Source: Lucifuga dentata (lineage: Eukaryota > Chordata > Actinopteri > Ophidiiformes > Bythitidae). From it: a DNA stretch of 64,000 bases. A program made the position numbers and the translations under genes. The notes beneath the pieces are model-generated. The model was given only the letters and a program-made list of their open reading frames with translations, was not told the DNA's origin and made no database searches. Numbering within the stretch: the first letter of the stretch is position 1; each line of letters opens with the position of its first letter. This document shows, in pieces, positions 29,801 to 44,498 of this stretch. The DNA is taken from contig VXCM01001266.1 of NCBI GenBank assembly GCA_014773175.1, positions 173,449 to 237,448 on the forward strand, read 5' to 3'.

Positions 29801-32800
29801 CTAAACCTGTAACCAAAACCCACAGCACATACAGTACAAATTCCACCATCAGTTAAAATGAATACAAAGTAAAATGCCTCTGCTCTGTAACCTCTAAGTG
29901 GAACCGCATGATTCATTTCTCAAAAATTCATAATCCAACTTGTGGGAACATGCCCCATTTCTAATGAACCTAGCTGATACGTAGAGGTCTGTAAATGGAG
30001 AATGAGCACATCCTATAATTGCTTGCTGCATTTGTGTGTGGATGTATTTCACACAAGAGACAGGTGAACCTACAATGGCCAGTGATACACATAGCATCTC
30101 TGCGTTCCCAACATACTGCTGCAGCCATTCAAACAAACTGCAAAATTCAAACGACAGCCAAAATTAACCAAAATTACCTGCTAGTGTATGTAATTGTGAT
30201 CACACTAGTAGCTTGCTAAATTCGTGATAATGATGTCTCTTGTGATAACGAAGCCATCCTTCCCAATGCTGCCATAACAAACCTACAGAGACAATAAGAT
30301 ATGACATCCATTGGGCTTAAGAGAACCCATATCTACTTGTTTACTGTAATGGTCAATAAAAACACATTAAACATGTTGCCACTGAGTCTCAACTCATGGG
30401 TGAACATTAGATTCAGTGGGTTGGTTGTTGATGTAAGGGATGGGTGTCTGTTGACTTACTCCTATTCCCAAGGGGATAAAGCCGTTGAACATGCGGGTCA
30501 CACTGAGTGGGTGGCTAATACTCTGACTCAAGCTCACAGCTGGATGGTGCAATGGAGCAGAGTAAGGAGTCTCTGAAATAGTACAAATCTGACATGTCTC
30601 TGCAAACACATGGTCTGCCTCAGTGGACACTGTAGATAATGTGCATGAAAGCAAGAATATGTGGAACAACCAGAAAGTGGCTCTAAGCAATGTGCCATTT
30701 CAATGGAAAAGTGGATTCAAAGAATCCCTCTATAAAAACAGTTACTTGTGCAACTTGGTTCGTGTTCGTGTGCATGTGTGTCTACACAACGCAAATGGGT
30801 TAGAATGAGTTATGAGAACTTGTGCTCTAGTTTTATTTTTTAAAAAGTTACAGTTTGATGTCAAAAACCTACAATTCAGTCAGATAGGAAGAGTGAATAT
30901 TCTGTTAATGAGTTAATTAATTAAATATTACTGTAAGTTGCTTTACTTGAGTCTCACAATCTAAATACGACCAACAAGGATAAACCCTTATAACTACTGA
31001 CTAGGAGGATCCCTGTGGAAGAAGGGTCGGTGATAGTGGTAGTAAAGTCAGGGATGCAGAGGACAGCGGACTGTAACAGGATCGTTGTTTTACTGACCTC
31101 CTACAATTCAGCCGCAGCGCTCTATTACCCCCAAGGTCAAGATAACGGCAATACTGAATTATCGATCTGCCTGGACACATAGAAAATGGGATAGAAGAAG
31201 TGTTGATGGTGTTAAGCTGAATGATTCAGATGTACAACTATGTGGGGATGTATCCAAGCAGTATCCAGCATTGAAATCAGATCTGATGCAGAAAATTTTT
31301 TTACGTATTTGTATTAGCTAAAGGTTTTCCAATCAACCTGATCCATTTATTTATTCATTCAATCCATTTCATGCACGCAAAAGCGGCTATAGTTGATGTA
31401 AGCAACTACTGTACACCATTTACAGCAGTATGTAAGTGGGTAATCGTCTGTGTGGAACTGATATGGACTCCAAAAGTAGTCATTGAATTGTAATGTTTGT
31501 AGTGTAAAATAAACAAAACTGGAAAAACACCATGGAAAAAAAAAAGTCAAAATATAGCCGCAAGTGGCAATAAGCGGGGTCCAAACACGTGCGACGACTT
31601 GAAGAATAATTCAGTTTTTCCAGAAGTCGAGCGCGCAGATATTTACCAAGTTTGGTGACAACAGACCCAATCATTCATGAGATATCGCAGTTTTAGTTGG
31701 CTAACTTACACCCACTCAAATTTGGCAGCCAATTGCAGCAAAACAGTAGAGAATATCAGTAAATGAAGAAGTAACTTTTTTCGGCTTGTTTCAGACGTGT
31801 CTGTAAAGTTTCGTGTGAATTGAGTCAAAATTGTAGGAGAAGCAGCGAAGAAACAGTTTTGGACAAAATTCAAAATGGCAGAAGCATTGGAAATGTGTTG
31901 GAAATGGGCGTGGCTTACATGGATAGATGCATCTTAGCCCAAGGACTACAGAGAAAAAAGAATTTTGATTCTACGATCTACGGTTCAGAAGTTATTGATG
32001 AAAGTTTACTGTGGGTGTTATAGCTCCCCCATCAGGTTGATTGATGACTCATTTTTTCCAGATCTCTTTAGTGAATATGTCCACCATATGTCCACCATAA
32101 AGAATATCAAAAATCTAAAATGGTACTTTTGTCCGGCTTGGTCCAGACATGCCACATGCAAATTTTGGTGATGATTGAGCCAAAACTGGAGGCAGAGATA
32201 CGAAAAAACTGTTTCGGAAACAATTCAAAATGGCGGAAAATCTAGTCATGGGGAAGAGATTGGACAACACCGTTGGATGCATATAGATCCAAGGAATGCA
32301 GGGGAAAAAAGAATATTGATCCTATGACTTACAGTTCAATAGTTATAGGCCAAATGTGCTTATCACAGCACCACCTTCAGGCCAATCTATGTAATTATTT
32401 TTTCCTGAGTAGTGGATGAGATGTTAAACCAGTCTGTTAAGTTTCATTGCTGTAGCTTTTATGGTGTTTGAGAAAGAAATTCTTCAATCAAAATTTGCAA
32501 AAAATTCAAAAGCAGACAAACTATTAGTTGGAAATGGGCGTGGCTTACATGGATAAATGCGTCTTAGCCCAAGGACTATAGAGAAAAAAGAATTTTGATT
32601 CAAAGATCTACAGTTCAGAAGTTATTGATGAAAGTTTACTGTGGGTGTTATAGCACCCCCATCAGGTTGGTTGATGACTCATTTTTTTCAGATGTCTTTA
32701 GTGGACATGTCCACCAAGTTTGGTTACAGTAGACTAATTCTTTCAGGAGATATACCATATTTTGCAACACAAGTTGTCAAATTAGCCACCTACAACTTTC

Positions 32801-33198
32801 TCAGCCAACTGCAGCAAAACCGTAAAGAATATCAAAAATCTAAAACAGTACTTTTGTGCGGCTTGGTCCAGAAATGCTACCTACAAATTTAGGTGATGAT
32901 TGAGGTAAAACTGTAGGAGGAGATACGAAAAAACTGTTTCAGAAACAATTCAAAATGGCGGAAAATCTAGTCAGGTGGAAATGGGCGTGGCCTATGTGGT
33001 TAGGTTCGTATACATCCAGGGAAGCCAAATTTTGAAGTTATTATAGCGCCACCTTGAGGCCAATCACTTTACATTTTGATGCCTGAGTAGTGGTGAAGTT
33101 TTTGAAGCTACGTGCCAAGTTTCGTAGCTCTAGCTTCTACGGTTTCTGCTGCCCAGATACTTTTAGAGGAAAAGAATTATAATAATAATAATAATAAT

Positions 33199-33243
<45 letters not shown>

Positions 33244-36200
33244 CCTAACAATTCCAAGAGGGTTCCCAGCACTTTGTGCTTGGACCCCTAAAAAGGAAAT
33301 TTATGACACTGGACATGCCCCTTGTCGTCGCTGCATTTAACGATGCATTACAAGACACGCCACAGTTTGCCCAGGGCTGTAGGGTTTTTGGCTAACGTCA
33401 ACCATTTTGTGCAGTGGGGGTTAGCCCTGTTGAGGGGAAAAAAAAATAATTCTTGATCTCAGTGTAAAGTCTACTTATAACTATTCCAGAATTGTCTGAG
33501 CACAAAAAAGTACTAGTGCACTATTCACTCTTCTGCAAATGGTAAAGCAAAAGTATCTGTTAGTGAGGAATTAAGCCAAACAATAAGAGGGCTGATTGAT
33601 TAGTTCTCAGCATGACACATCAGGAATTGATCAAGGGTTGTCATTTCTTTTTCTTTTTTAATAGAAGTAATTAAAGTTCCTTGGTGTTTTGCATATCGGC
33701 TGCGAAAAAATTGAGCTCAGTGATTATAACTTACAAGTTCCAGAGGTACCCAAGGGTCTGTAAATTGCACAACATGGACAAAATAGACCAACTTGCAAGT
33801 TATTACATACTTGCTGGCTGCTAACCATGACTGGCTTAACACAAGTTCAGCACTCACCCTACTCAACACAAAGACAAATGTGGAGGAAGGAGAAGAGTAA
33901 ATACTAAAGCAATTAGATTGCTGTAGGTAGGGCTCAGAACTTATCAATCAGCCTCTGCAACCCCTGGATCACAGAATAACCCATACAGCAATAGCACCGA
34001 TTGTTAGTTATTATGTTGGAATTTCAGCCAGCAAAGCATATTTGCAGCCCACCTGAGTAGACAGAAAATACTAGAACACGAAGAAGACAGAGTGTGAACA
34101 GAGGAGGTGGTGTATGAGTGAGTCATAATGCTACGAGAAACAAGCTGACTGGATCATAAGCCTGTTGAAATACGTTTAAAACTGCAGTCCAAGTGCACTG
34201 ACCTATTGCTGAAGAGCAGAAAATGGTAGGAAATGCTCTTTTACTCATTTATTTGTGCCATCTCATCGACAACAACAATTCAGAGCTGTGCTACAGAGTT
34301 GTGTTACTGTAATAAGTCACAAATTCTCCTGGAATTGGTGCCAAAAAAAAAAGAAGCAGAAGGAGAAGAAGAAGAAGAAGAAGAAGAAGAAGAAGAAGAA
34401 GAAGAAGGGAAAACAGGAGAGCAGACAGTGGTCTAATCAGGGTAGAATGAGGTAGGGGGTGGAGTGAAGTAAGAATATGACATTCAGAGCGTTTAAGGCA
34501 ACGCGACAGGCACATTGTCACCGACTCAGCAATGTTTCAGAAGCCACTTCTTAAGGACAAATATGTAACTGCATGCTCTGCCTTCCTCTTTATCCTCCAC
34601 TCAGTCTCAAACATCCATTTATTTTCCAGATGCCTCCTACTGTTGCCTCCTCCTCCTCTCCACTCCTCTTCGCAGGTCTGCCAGAATACCAGCAGCTGAT
34701 GATGAGCTTGAATGAACTCACAGCAGAGCAGAGCAGTGTCAGAGAGAATTCACCTCCCTTTTTGGCTTTTTCTCCAGCTTCTCCTCTGGCTTTCGTATGT
34801 TTAGGGGGTAATGGTGCCGGTGCGTGCGTGTGTGTGTATGTGTGTGCTCAACCAGCCCCCACAGCAGTGGGAGAGGAGGAGACAACAGTAAGCGTGAGCG
34901 ATGTCGTTTCCCCCTCCCTCCTCCTTACTCCTTCCTCTCCCTTCCACTCTCTCTCTCTCACATATCCTATTGCTCCTGCCATTGCCACGGTCATCAGGAT
35001 CCATCCTCTCTTTCTCTCACACCATCATTCTGCTTGATTATGCAATGCACAGTCCTCCCATGGTGACTAACTGTCGTTGGAGACCTACCATAACCGCTGC
35101 CACTGGTGGCAGGTGCAGATTCATGTAGCCATAGCGACTGTCTGCCACCTGGGCTGCCTTTGCCTCTCTATGGACTTCTGCTCCATGGGATTTTACCGCT
35201 GGTTTTCCCCCTCTGGAATACCACTTGCTGCCATGATCGGCTAATTCGAGGACCTGCCTGTTCTTATTGAGCTCAGCTGAGAAACTTGGAGTCCGAGACA
35301 CTGTCAGCTGATCCTACAGACATAATAGTGTTCAGCGTTGGCACGGGGGCTTCAGTGACTGGCAAAGGGCTTTTCTGAGAGGCAGTAATTGCACTGTTCC
35401 CTGAGGAGCGCAGGAGGAGGGAAGCTATAGAAAGAGGGGGTGATTCGATTTGGTGATAAGACAGGGAGGGGAGGTGTGTGTGTGTGTGGNGCGGGGAGGT
35501 GGGGGGGCAAATGGGGAGAGAGTTTCTCCTCGCCCCCTAAATGGAGGCTGCTAGCGCTTTAGCAGCAGTGATTCAAGCAACTGACAGTTAAGATAAAAAA
35601 GACGTTTAAGGGTCAGCTTTAAGAAAGGGAAGTTTGGGGGGGNTGAACCTGACAGGTGGCGCTACAGACTGACTACTGAAGTAGCGACCACAAGGAGATT
35701 TTTACTGGAAGTATCGCCTGCGTGTGCTGCTGTTGAGCACCGAGAAGTCGTCAGGACACTGTTCCCTCATTTTCCTCTCTCAATCACTCCACCGCTCACT
35801 CACAGGCACCGGGACTTTGGCTGAATGTCCAGTCTCTCCCCTTTCTCCTCTGATTCTCCACAGGTACCATGCCCTTAAGGCCATGGTTTTTCCAGTGAGG
35901 ATCCAAAAAGCATGCTGGATGATATTTTCTTACACCTTAAACGCCTTAGGGTAAGCCACTTAATTTTTTTTTCAAGCCACATTCTCTCACCCATCTCTAA
36001 GCCTTTCCTTATTTCTGAGTTATTATATTAGAGACAGCTACATATTAATGTGAAATAAGGTGGGCAAGAGGATGGTTGTAGGGGACAATTACGACAGAGG
36101 ATAATGTTTTAGCTTTCCCTTCCTCTCTAAGCCCCAGCCAATGAAAGATTCACTTTTTCCACATTTTTATTGTATGATGACACTATCAGCTTCCCAATTT

Positions 36201-39200
36201 CTTCCATGGGAAAGCTTGACATTATGCCTACAATAAGTATTTACAAGGAGCTGGAGTGGTGTGAAGGGGTTAATCATTAATAGCACATGAAAAAAAAAAA
36301 GTGGGTGGGTGTAACGGGGCTCTAAATGGAAGTATTAAATCATGTTTGTTTTGACAATGTAATGCTACTGAGCGTTATTTCTGGCAATTTAACAATTCCA
36401 TTGTGGATAACCAAGAATCAGGCAGAGCTGGCATCTCGCTCTCTGTGGCTGCTTTAGCAATGGCAGCTCATAAACATTGGTGTTCACAGATTAATCTCCA
36501 CTCTGCTCTGCATGGGCATTGTTTTGTTTGATTCACCATCGATTTCCTTCTTGTGGGGGATTACGCTGGCAAGGCTGACTAACCCCAGACTTCTCTGGTG
36601 CCATTTTTCACACAGAATAAGGCAAAAGTAAAGCCTTGAAAGCAGCATGTAAATTCAGACCACATTGTGTGCATTGTCACTTTCTCAGCCATCCATTTAT
36701 TGTTGGTTTCTATGCCTATGTGTCTGTGAGAGCCATTAACCAGGTTCTTGTGTTTCCCTTTATTCCAGACAAGTCTCCCCTTGCCAGGTTAGGTGAGCAT
36801 CAAGATCATGGGCACCACAGTCATCACCCTTGAGGATGTGCAGGCACTGGAGGTCAAGGAGGAACAGGAGGAATCCATCTTGGCCATGCTAGGCATCATT
36901 GGCACATTCCTTAATCTCTTTGTTATTGTTTTCGTTTACATTTACACCACTCTGTGAACATAGAAGATTTCCCTTAAAATGCTTAAATACTGAGACTTTC
37001 TAAAAATGCACTGTTGACCCTTTCATCAGATACTCAATTCTAAAAGAAAGGCTGAAGTGAGCAGTAGGGAAGGAGGGCTTCATTAAAAAGAAACACATAT
37101 TTAGAAAACAGGCTTGTCATGAACATCTTCTGCGGAGAGAGGAGGACAAATGTGGACAAACTGGCTAACGATGAAGACAAAGAAGCCATATTGCCCAGTC
37201 TCAACCATGAGCCAGGCAGATAACAAAGAGCTGGAATACTGGAAGCAGGATGACCAGCACCAGAAGAACACAAACATCTATTCAGAAAGGACTGACTCCC
37301 CTGTGGCCTCAAAGGAAAAAACATCTTCATCTTGATCTTATTTTTTGGACTGCTGGACTCAATGGAAAGATGAGCCAAACAAGCCAGTCTTATGGACAAG
37401 ACAATTTCTTTTTCATTTCCTTTTTTCATAATTTTCAAGTAGGTGAGACTGCAGTTGTTACTAGTCTGGATGGGCTTCTAAACAACATGCTGAGGGGCAG
37501 TAAGAGCTCGACACTGAGAATCCACTGTGAAGGACCTCCTAGCCACCAACTCCACTCTGTCTTCAGGGACAAGAATATTACGTCCTTGGGGGCCCTGTCA
37601 AGAAGAATTCTTCCTCAGCAGCATGGGTCTGGACATGATGTGATGCACTCTTGTCTAATAAGACAGGAGGCGTCACAAAAACGCACACATCAACACTCAA
37701 ACACAGCCAGAACTTGAAATATCAATGACAGGCATATTTCTATTAAAGTACATACTTGCTACAATGCATACATCACGTTGAAGATGTGTTTCTATAAATG
37801 CTGTAATCTGCTCATTCAAAGACACCTTCAAAATGTGGGAACCATAATGGGAAGTGGAAAAAAAAAAATCTCAAAAATTGAAGATATTTTTATATAAATA
37901 AACAGGTCTGTACAGTTTCAGTGATATAATAAACGAAACAAAGCAACTTGTAATTAACACACAGTGGATCCAATATATTGTGAAGCAAAACTGGGCCTTC
38001 TACTTCTTAGTCGCTCTGCATCTTTTCACGTTTTGAAGTTGGTGACTGGGGGGGGGNGGGATCACCAAGCCTATTGATTGGTTTGTTCATGTCAATTTCA
38101 GGATAGCATCAGCAACCCTTTTCCTGCATTAAAATGCTTTTTATAAATATTTGAATAAACTCTTGATGTACTGTGCAATAGGGGACATTTGAACAATAAA
38201 AATCAGAGTATATCAATAAGGATAGCCTCGCACATTCTGTGAGACGTGTGTATGTGTGTGTTTGCGTGTGTGCACGCATGCATGTGGTGATCATAGGTGT
38301 TAGTGGTGTACTGGCTGGGGTGTGTCCAGTACTGGTAATATGTATAAAGAAAATTATTGAATGTGATGTGGAACGATCTGCAAGTTGTCCATCTTCTTAG
38401 AACTGTTACAATTCAATTGTCATCTTCCAAAACCTTGTGGTTTGCATGTTCCTAGATGCAACCTTTGCTACGTCCTTACTAAAACCATGGACAGTGTTGA
38501 GAGGGAGTTCACTTCTGTCCACCGTGTATCTTTGAGAGCATAACCAAGGTAAGAGAAGCACTCCATGATGCTTTTAATTACCATGATGACCACTGGTTCT
38601 GGCACCCTCAATTCCACAGCCCTGCCCCCCCCCATCTGCTTCCAAGTACCAACACACCCCATTTCAAATACAAGGTGAAAAACATGTGGTAATATAATTA
38701 ATGTTTCCACAGTCAAAGAGGAATAAACTGTCAAATCCACAGGGAAGGAGTGAATGAAGGAGGCATGGTGGCTTGTTTGGGTTTCACCTTGTACTGATTC
38801 CAGTAATATGTCTTGTGATGAAGGACAATGTTATGTGTGGTGTGTGTGTGTGTGNCTTGTACTGATTCCAGTAATATGTCTTGTGATGAAGGACAATGTT
38901 ATGTGTGGTGTGTGTGTGTGTTGGACCGCTTTAGGCTTTTTACTGTGACAGACATTGTTTTCTTATCAGGCTGGGAAAAATCGCGTGAAAAATGGGACAC
39001 AAACTCTGAAAACTCTATTTATGGAACTATTTGTGTGTGTCCACACACAGACACACAAATATTCAATGTCAGGGAAACTCCATCTGGAAACACACGCAGG
39101 ATCATCCAATGGAGGGATTGCCTCCTCCTACACAAGGTCTCTGTAGTATTCTGATGTGATGCATCACTATCCACCTCCTTCAAATAGGCTAGACATGTTC

Positions 39201-42200
39201 AGATTACCCACCAACATCATGCTCACATCCACTCAACATGAAAGATGGACCAAAATGCCCATTATGTGAATGGCACCACCTGGTGCAGCCTAAATTAACT
39301 TTCAAACTTCTCTGTCTTAGATGAGACAAAAGAGGAATCAAGGTCTGAAATGGAAGCTTTGTACTGCTGAAATCCTACATGCATACAAATCCTCATAACT
39401 GCAACCCATTTAGTGTCAAACAATATGTGCACAAAATTAATTCTTCAATTAAGATAAATTACTATTGTGGTGACATTCAAAGTTATTACCTCTCGCTAAT
39501 GGCTTAGCTTCCTGTGACGGAGTGCCAGGCAACGGCAGAAAACAGTAATGTATCCCAAAAGGCTTTGCCAAGACGCTGATGATTAATGTGGAATGTTGCG
39601 CTGTGCTGACGGAGATGAGAAGCTCTGAGGCGGTGGCGGAAAAGGCAGGGAGAAATGAAGGCTTCAGTGCCGGGAGGTAAGTGCAGGAATTGAGGGAGTT
39701 AAAGGGAGCTGATGAGTCTAAGGGATGAATAAAAAGGTGTTAGGGTGAGTTGAGAGGAGTTGGGGGGAGTAAAGAGAAACTAAGCCACATTTGGAGAGAT
39801 TTTAATATAGCATTCAGTACCATTCAGTACCATTTAGTATAGCATTCAGTGCTATGAATTATCCTCTGTCTAGCCGCAACTTTTAGCAGTTGCGGCTGTG
39901 ACGGCAAACTGATCTCTTACCCTTAACTTGTCTGGATAGCAAACACACACTGAGGTAGCCAAGGAGGAAATGTAGACTTGTACACTGACCAGCTTCGCAG
40001 CTCATTATTTTAAATATGGCCGACCATTATTGATGCTACTTGTGATGTGTTCTTGCTGATAACATTTAGCACAACTGTCATCAATAGTGAGTATGCATGT
40101 GCAATGAGTTCTGTTCCCTGTTATGAATTTCTGTGTTTGAGCTCTATGACGTATAAATAAAGGATTTCAAAAAGGATTTTGCTAACTACATCATATAAAC
40201 CCATTTATAATGATGTACACTTCTATTTTGAGGCCCACACAGCAAAGACAAAACACACGGTCCTCACAATGTCCTCTGGTGGATAAAGTATTTTGTTGTC
40301 CAGATTGATGCTCGTGAGTATGTCAGCAACAGCACTTGCTTAGCAACTGTGACCAGAGGCGAGTATGAACTTGGCTTAAAAGTTGTTGCAATATCAATGG
40401 ACATCATTTGCAACAAAATAATAATAATAATAACAGCATTAGAGGACTAAAAAGGGGTATGAAGGAGTCGAGGAGGTGGTTGAGGCTTGTAGCTACCTCC
40501 TTAAAATCGATTCAAATCCACAGTCAGCCAAGCCCAGAGTCCCGTCTGTCTNTTTTTTTTTTTTTTTTTTTTTACATTGTCTGCAGAACAACAAACCAAC
40601 AAGACAACTGTAATGGAAGCGGGGATGATGATGGTGATGCAAAACCTACAGAAAGTATTGCAACCCTGAGCTCACCACTGTGTGCTTTCCTTTTATCACC
40701 TGATTTCTGGATGATGCTCTGATGCTCTCAGCTCCAAGCCAAGCCAATACAGTGTGGGTCTGCTGGCCTATTACTGTATAGTATAATGATAATTAGGTGG
40801 AGGACATAAATAATTTTGTGTTTCTCATATTTTGGAAGAAAAGACAACAGTAGTAGAATTCAGTGTTCAATTTCACAACTGAAATGTATCTGTGGATTTG
40901 AATATCCACATTCGACATATCCGAATACCCAATAAACTATTCAATCAGATTTGACTTTGAAAATTCTGACATAAGTAAAGCTCGAATATATTGTCGACTT
41001 GGTAGAGGGTTTTTCCTGGTTCTCTCAGGGACGTTTAAAGCATCTTAAGCTCCACAGATCTCTAGGGAGGGAGTGTTAAGGTACTGCACCAAGAATGAGA
41101 ATAGAATTAAGAGGAATGGGCTGGTTTTTAATGACCCTCGTCCTTTAATGAATGCTGTAGTATATAGTTAATGATGCTTCGTTTGAATGTTTTGGAATGG
41201 TATTTCCATCTAAATGAGGGATAAAAGACAAATCATTTGTTGATTCTATTCAGTTCTAAATAGTTAGACTGTAGTTTGGTTATGAAATTTTTCCCTCATA
41301 CACACACATTACATCAGTGACGATGGTAAAATGAACAGTGTGAGGAAATTATAGGATAATGTATATTCAAATAATACACTTCAATTCTGAGAGAAGATAA
41401 GTTCAGAGCAAACCTTTAAACATTGCCAACATATTTCATAGTATGGGTATTAAGGAGCAATCAAAGACTTTATAGTACATATTCCTTATATTAGTGTTTT
41501 AGGAAATAATATGATAGAGGAAATGAGTCCTTCTACATCAAAACATCTACTCCAAGGCTTGGGTGAAGCCTTTAGCAGCTGCTTGAGCTTTGTGAGGCTG
41601 TGTGTTCACTATAGACATTAAAGGCAGCAATATTCCATGCAGAACTACCACCTCACACTGACCAGCACAACAGAAGGTCATAAATCTCTGAGTTGAAATT
41701 TAGATCGAGCAGTATACTCCCACAAAGGATAGCACACATCAGTGCTACCAGGTGGTAACATACAGGGACACAACTATAAGACACGTACGCACGCATACAT
41801 ACAGCTTGCTTCACATAAGTAGGATTTATTGCATGACTATTGTACTAGACTGCAGTAAATTGAAGAGGTATACCAAATAACTAATAACTCAGTATATTAC
41901 ATGGCAAAATGCCATATCAGAATTAGGGTCAATGTGAGCTGCTGACTAGGAAAAGGCATTTGTGTCAGCCTCCAAGTAGTAAATACAAGTAGGACATAGA
42001 AGAATTGTTTTCAGGTCTGGATATCTCCTGCACTTACCAAAAAGCAATATATCTGTTGAACTTTCTTTGAAATTAAAAAACCCATTCCATGGATCTTTAC
42101 AGCTTAGACAGGTTATTGATTCATTGCAAAGAAAGGCTTCTTCATTCACAGCTGCAGGTCATTCTCCTAATGTTCATGTCATTAACTTGGGACTGTAGAG

Positions 42201-44463
42201 GGAACAGAAGCACCAGGAGGAATAAACCAGTATTGTTCTTCCTGTTTTTTTTTTTTCCTTTAGACTGAAGTGAAATTTTTAGGCTTTATTTCAAATATTG
42301 TGATTAAATATAGTCTATCTTGCAAAAAAGCTTTTATTTGATATGTTACTTGGTAATGTGTGCATCTTTATGGTAAATTAACTCTGCCAACAGGACCAAT
42401 GGGATACTTTGGAATTTTCAGTATACAATAAAAAAAATCTGTCCAAGGTAACTTTCCCTTGCAATTTGGGCAAAGAAATTGGTCTAAAAAAAAGTCCAAG
42501 ATGTCCAATAACCCATTGATATTCTTAAAACTTTAGCTCATGGTCTAACTTTCCACCACATTTTTTTTTTTTTTAATTGGTTGTATGCTTTTGGGTAACT
42601 AACACAAAAAAAGGCTGTAAACACCACCTCCATGGTGAAGCTAATAAGCATTAGCACACTCACATGAGCACCTGCCCTTCTAGTTATATTATCTACAGCA
42701 AAGAAAAGACCAATTTCCACATCAGACGCCTTCGTCTTTTATTACAGAAGTGACACGGCAGGACGGCTCTCGCGTCTCCTCACAGTTTTTCATCCATGCA
42801 GCACTTTTTGACATTTATTGACAGCTCAGAGCAACTGGCTCTCACACAAAAGCTGGTCAGAGAGCCGTCAGCTTTCTACTGACACCAATCAACAACACAA
42901 ATTAAATCAGCTATATGCGACGGCTTTTAGGTTAACACACTAAAATGCCATTTGTTATTTAATTGACTATTAAGTGCATAGATGCTAATTTAGACCATTT
43001 GCCATTTTAAAAGATGTGTCATTATTAATGCTATGAGAGCAAGTGGTGATACACACAATCAAACAAGGGGCTATAAACATATTACACATGTACACACACA
43101 CGTGACTGTGTGTCAGAGGTATTTACCAGATAACAAGAAGCAATTACTGCATTCACAATGCTTTTTAATCTGCTGTTATTTAATTATGAGACCGGAGGCA
43201 CATTAACACACAACACACACAGCAGCTTGCACATACATACACAGCTGTAACAGCCCCTGCTGTGATAAACAACAGCAGACATTGTAAAACAGACAAGGGA
43301 AGCACTGATGGCGAAATACCTGCATTTCTTGCTGCATGAAATCATTTCTATCCAGGCTCAGCACAGGGGAGGGGGCTTCTTAGTAATGGTTGTGAGGATA
43401 ACATCACTAATTCATTAAAGCCATAGCAGGTTTATGACAGGGAAACTCCATGTTCAAGGTTCTTTTTGCAGCTTTCTGGGAGACCCTCGGTACTCTGTTC
43501 CTGCTGAACAGTTACAGTAGCATTAAAAGCTGCACGTAGTATTTGCTGCAGAGCTATTGCATTAGATTGCATTAGACCACGCAGGTGTCAAGTGTTCATT
43601 TTGCACACTGTACATTCAACTGTATCATTTTATGTGAATAGAGGCGTGAGCTATTTGCTGATTTGTTCACTCAAACGACGGCCCGAGTGTTAAAAATCAC
43701 TACGTAGCGCAGCAGGTAAAGAGGGCAGTCTGAAATGTGACTGCAGGCAGACCGTCAAGAGTCCGCCCAGCAATAATAAACAGTGAGCCTCCCAGGAGCC
43801 AAACCACATTATAAGCAATGGACTGCCCTGACCTGAACAGTTGTAAAGCCTGCTGTGTACTGATAGCTCTGCTGAAGCTTGTTGTCAGCCAGAGGTGGAA
43901 GTGTATAGCCAGAAAGAGGCAATAATGGATTATCCATGAATATTACATCATATTTAGCATTCACAAAAAAAAAAAAAAAANAAAAAAAAAAAAAAATATG
44001 CAAAGAGAATTTTTCTACAGCAGCACAACATTGTTAGTACATCAAAAAACACAGTATTCCAATATAGTACAAGCAATATTATATCGCCACAAGAACCTAA
44101 TCAGACAGACCGAGTCTTTTTACTGACACACAAACAAAACTATGAGAATATAGCGCCTTTTGAAAGCGGGGCGTATAAAATTTTAACTCACGTCTTTTCA
44201 TTCTTGTGCAGCAGACAAATTCTGAGTGGACAGTATCTCTCAGAAAGCTGCTCTCATTAAATTCAAAGTACTGAGTTTTCAATAAGTTTCAACATTAAGA
44301 GCCACAAACCTCCACAAATACTAGCTGAAGTTTCTGTCTAAGAAGCTGTAGCTCCATCTGGTGTTTCATTCTGCAACAATCCGTTACCGCTGTACGCACA
44401 CTTAGAATCTCTCTCTCTCTCTCGCTCGCTCGCACACGCGCACACACACGCACATGCACGCAC

Positions 44464-44498
<35 letters not shown>

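Larger units (their letters stand above)
36769..37933 (+). ncRNA. tunar: tunar/megamind main exon (ORF plus long 3' region)
   Basis: A good splice acceptor (pyrimidine tract then TTCCAG, AG at 36767-36768) lies 39 nt before the tunar ATG. Downstream of the stop there are about 940 bases without a credible coding ORF, then two AATAAA signals at 37897-37902 and 37928-37933. This fits the known architecture of the gene: a short ORF near the 5' end of a long last exon that also acts as a conserved RNA. The exact 3' end is inferred from the poly(A) signals only. Confidence 0.55.

Noticed and set aside
34573..35037. Plus-strand ORF of 154 codons, partly protein-like ([13 protein letters not shown])
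   Set aside because: Mostly Ser/Pro/Leu and Cys/Val runs that come from CT- and GT-rich simple DNA. No family recognised and no clear splice frame; it lies upstream of tunar but shows nothing tying it to that gene.
36769..36957. tunar ORF read as an extra birc6 exon
   Set aside because: It is on the opposite strand, starts with its own Met after a stop, and matches a separate known microprotein.
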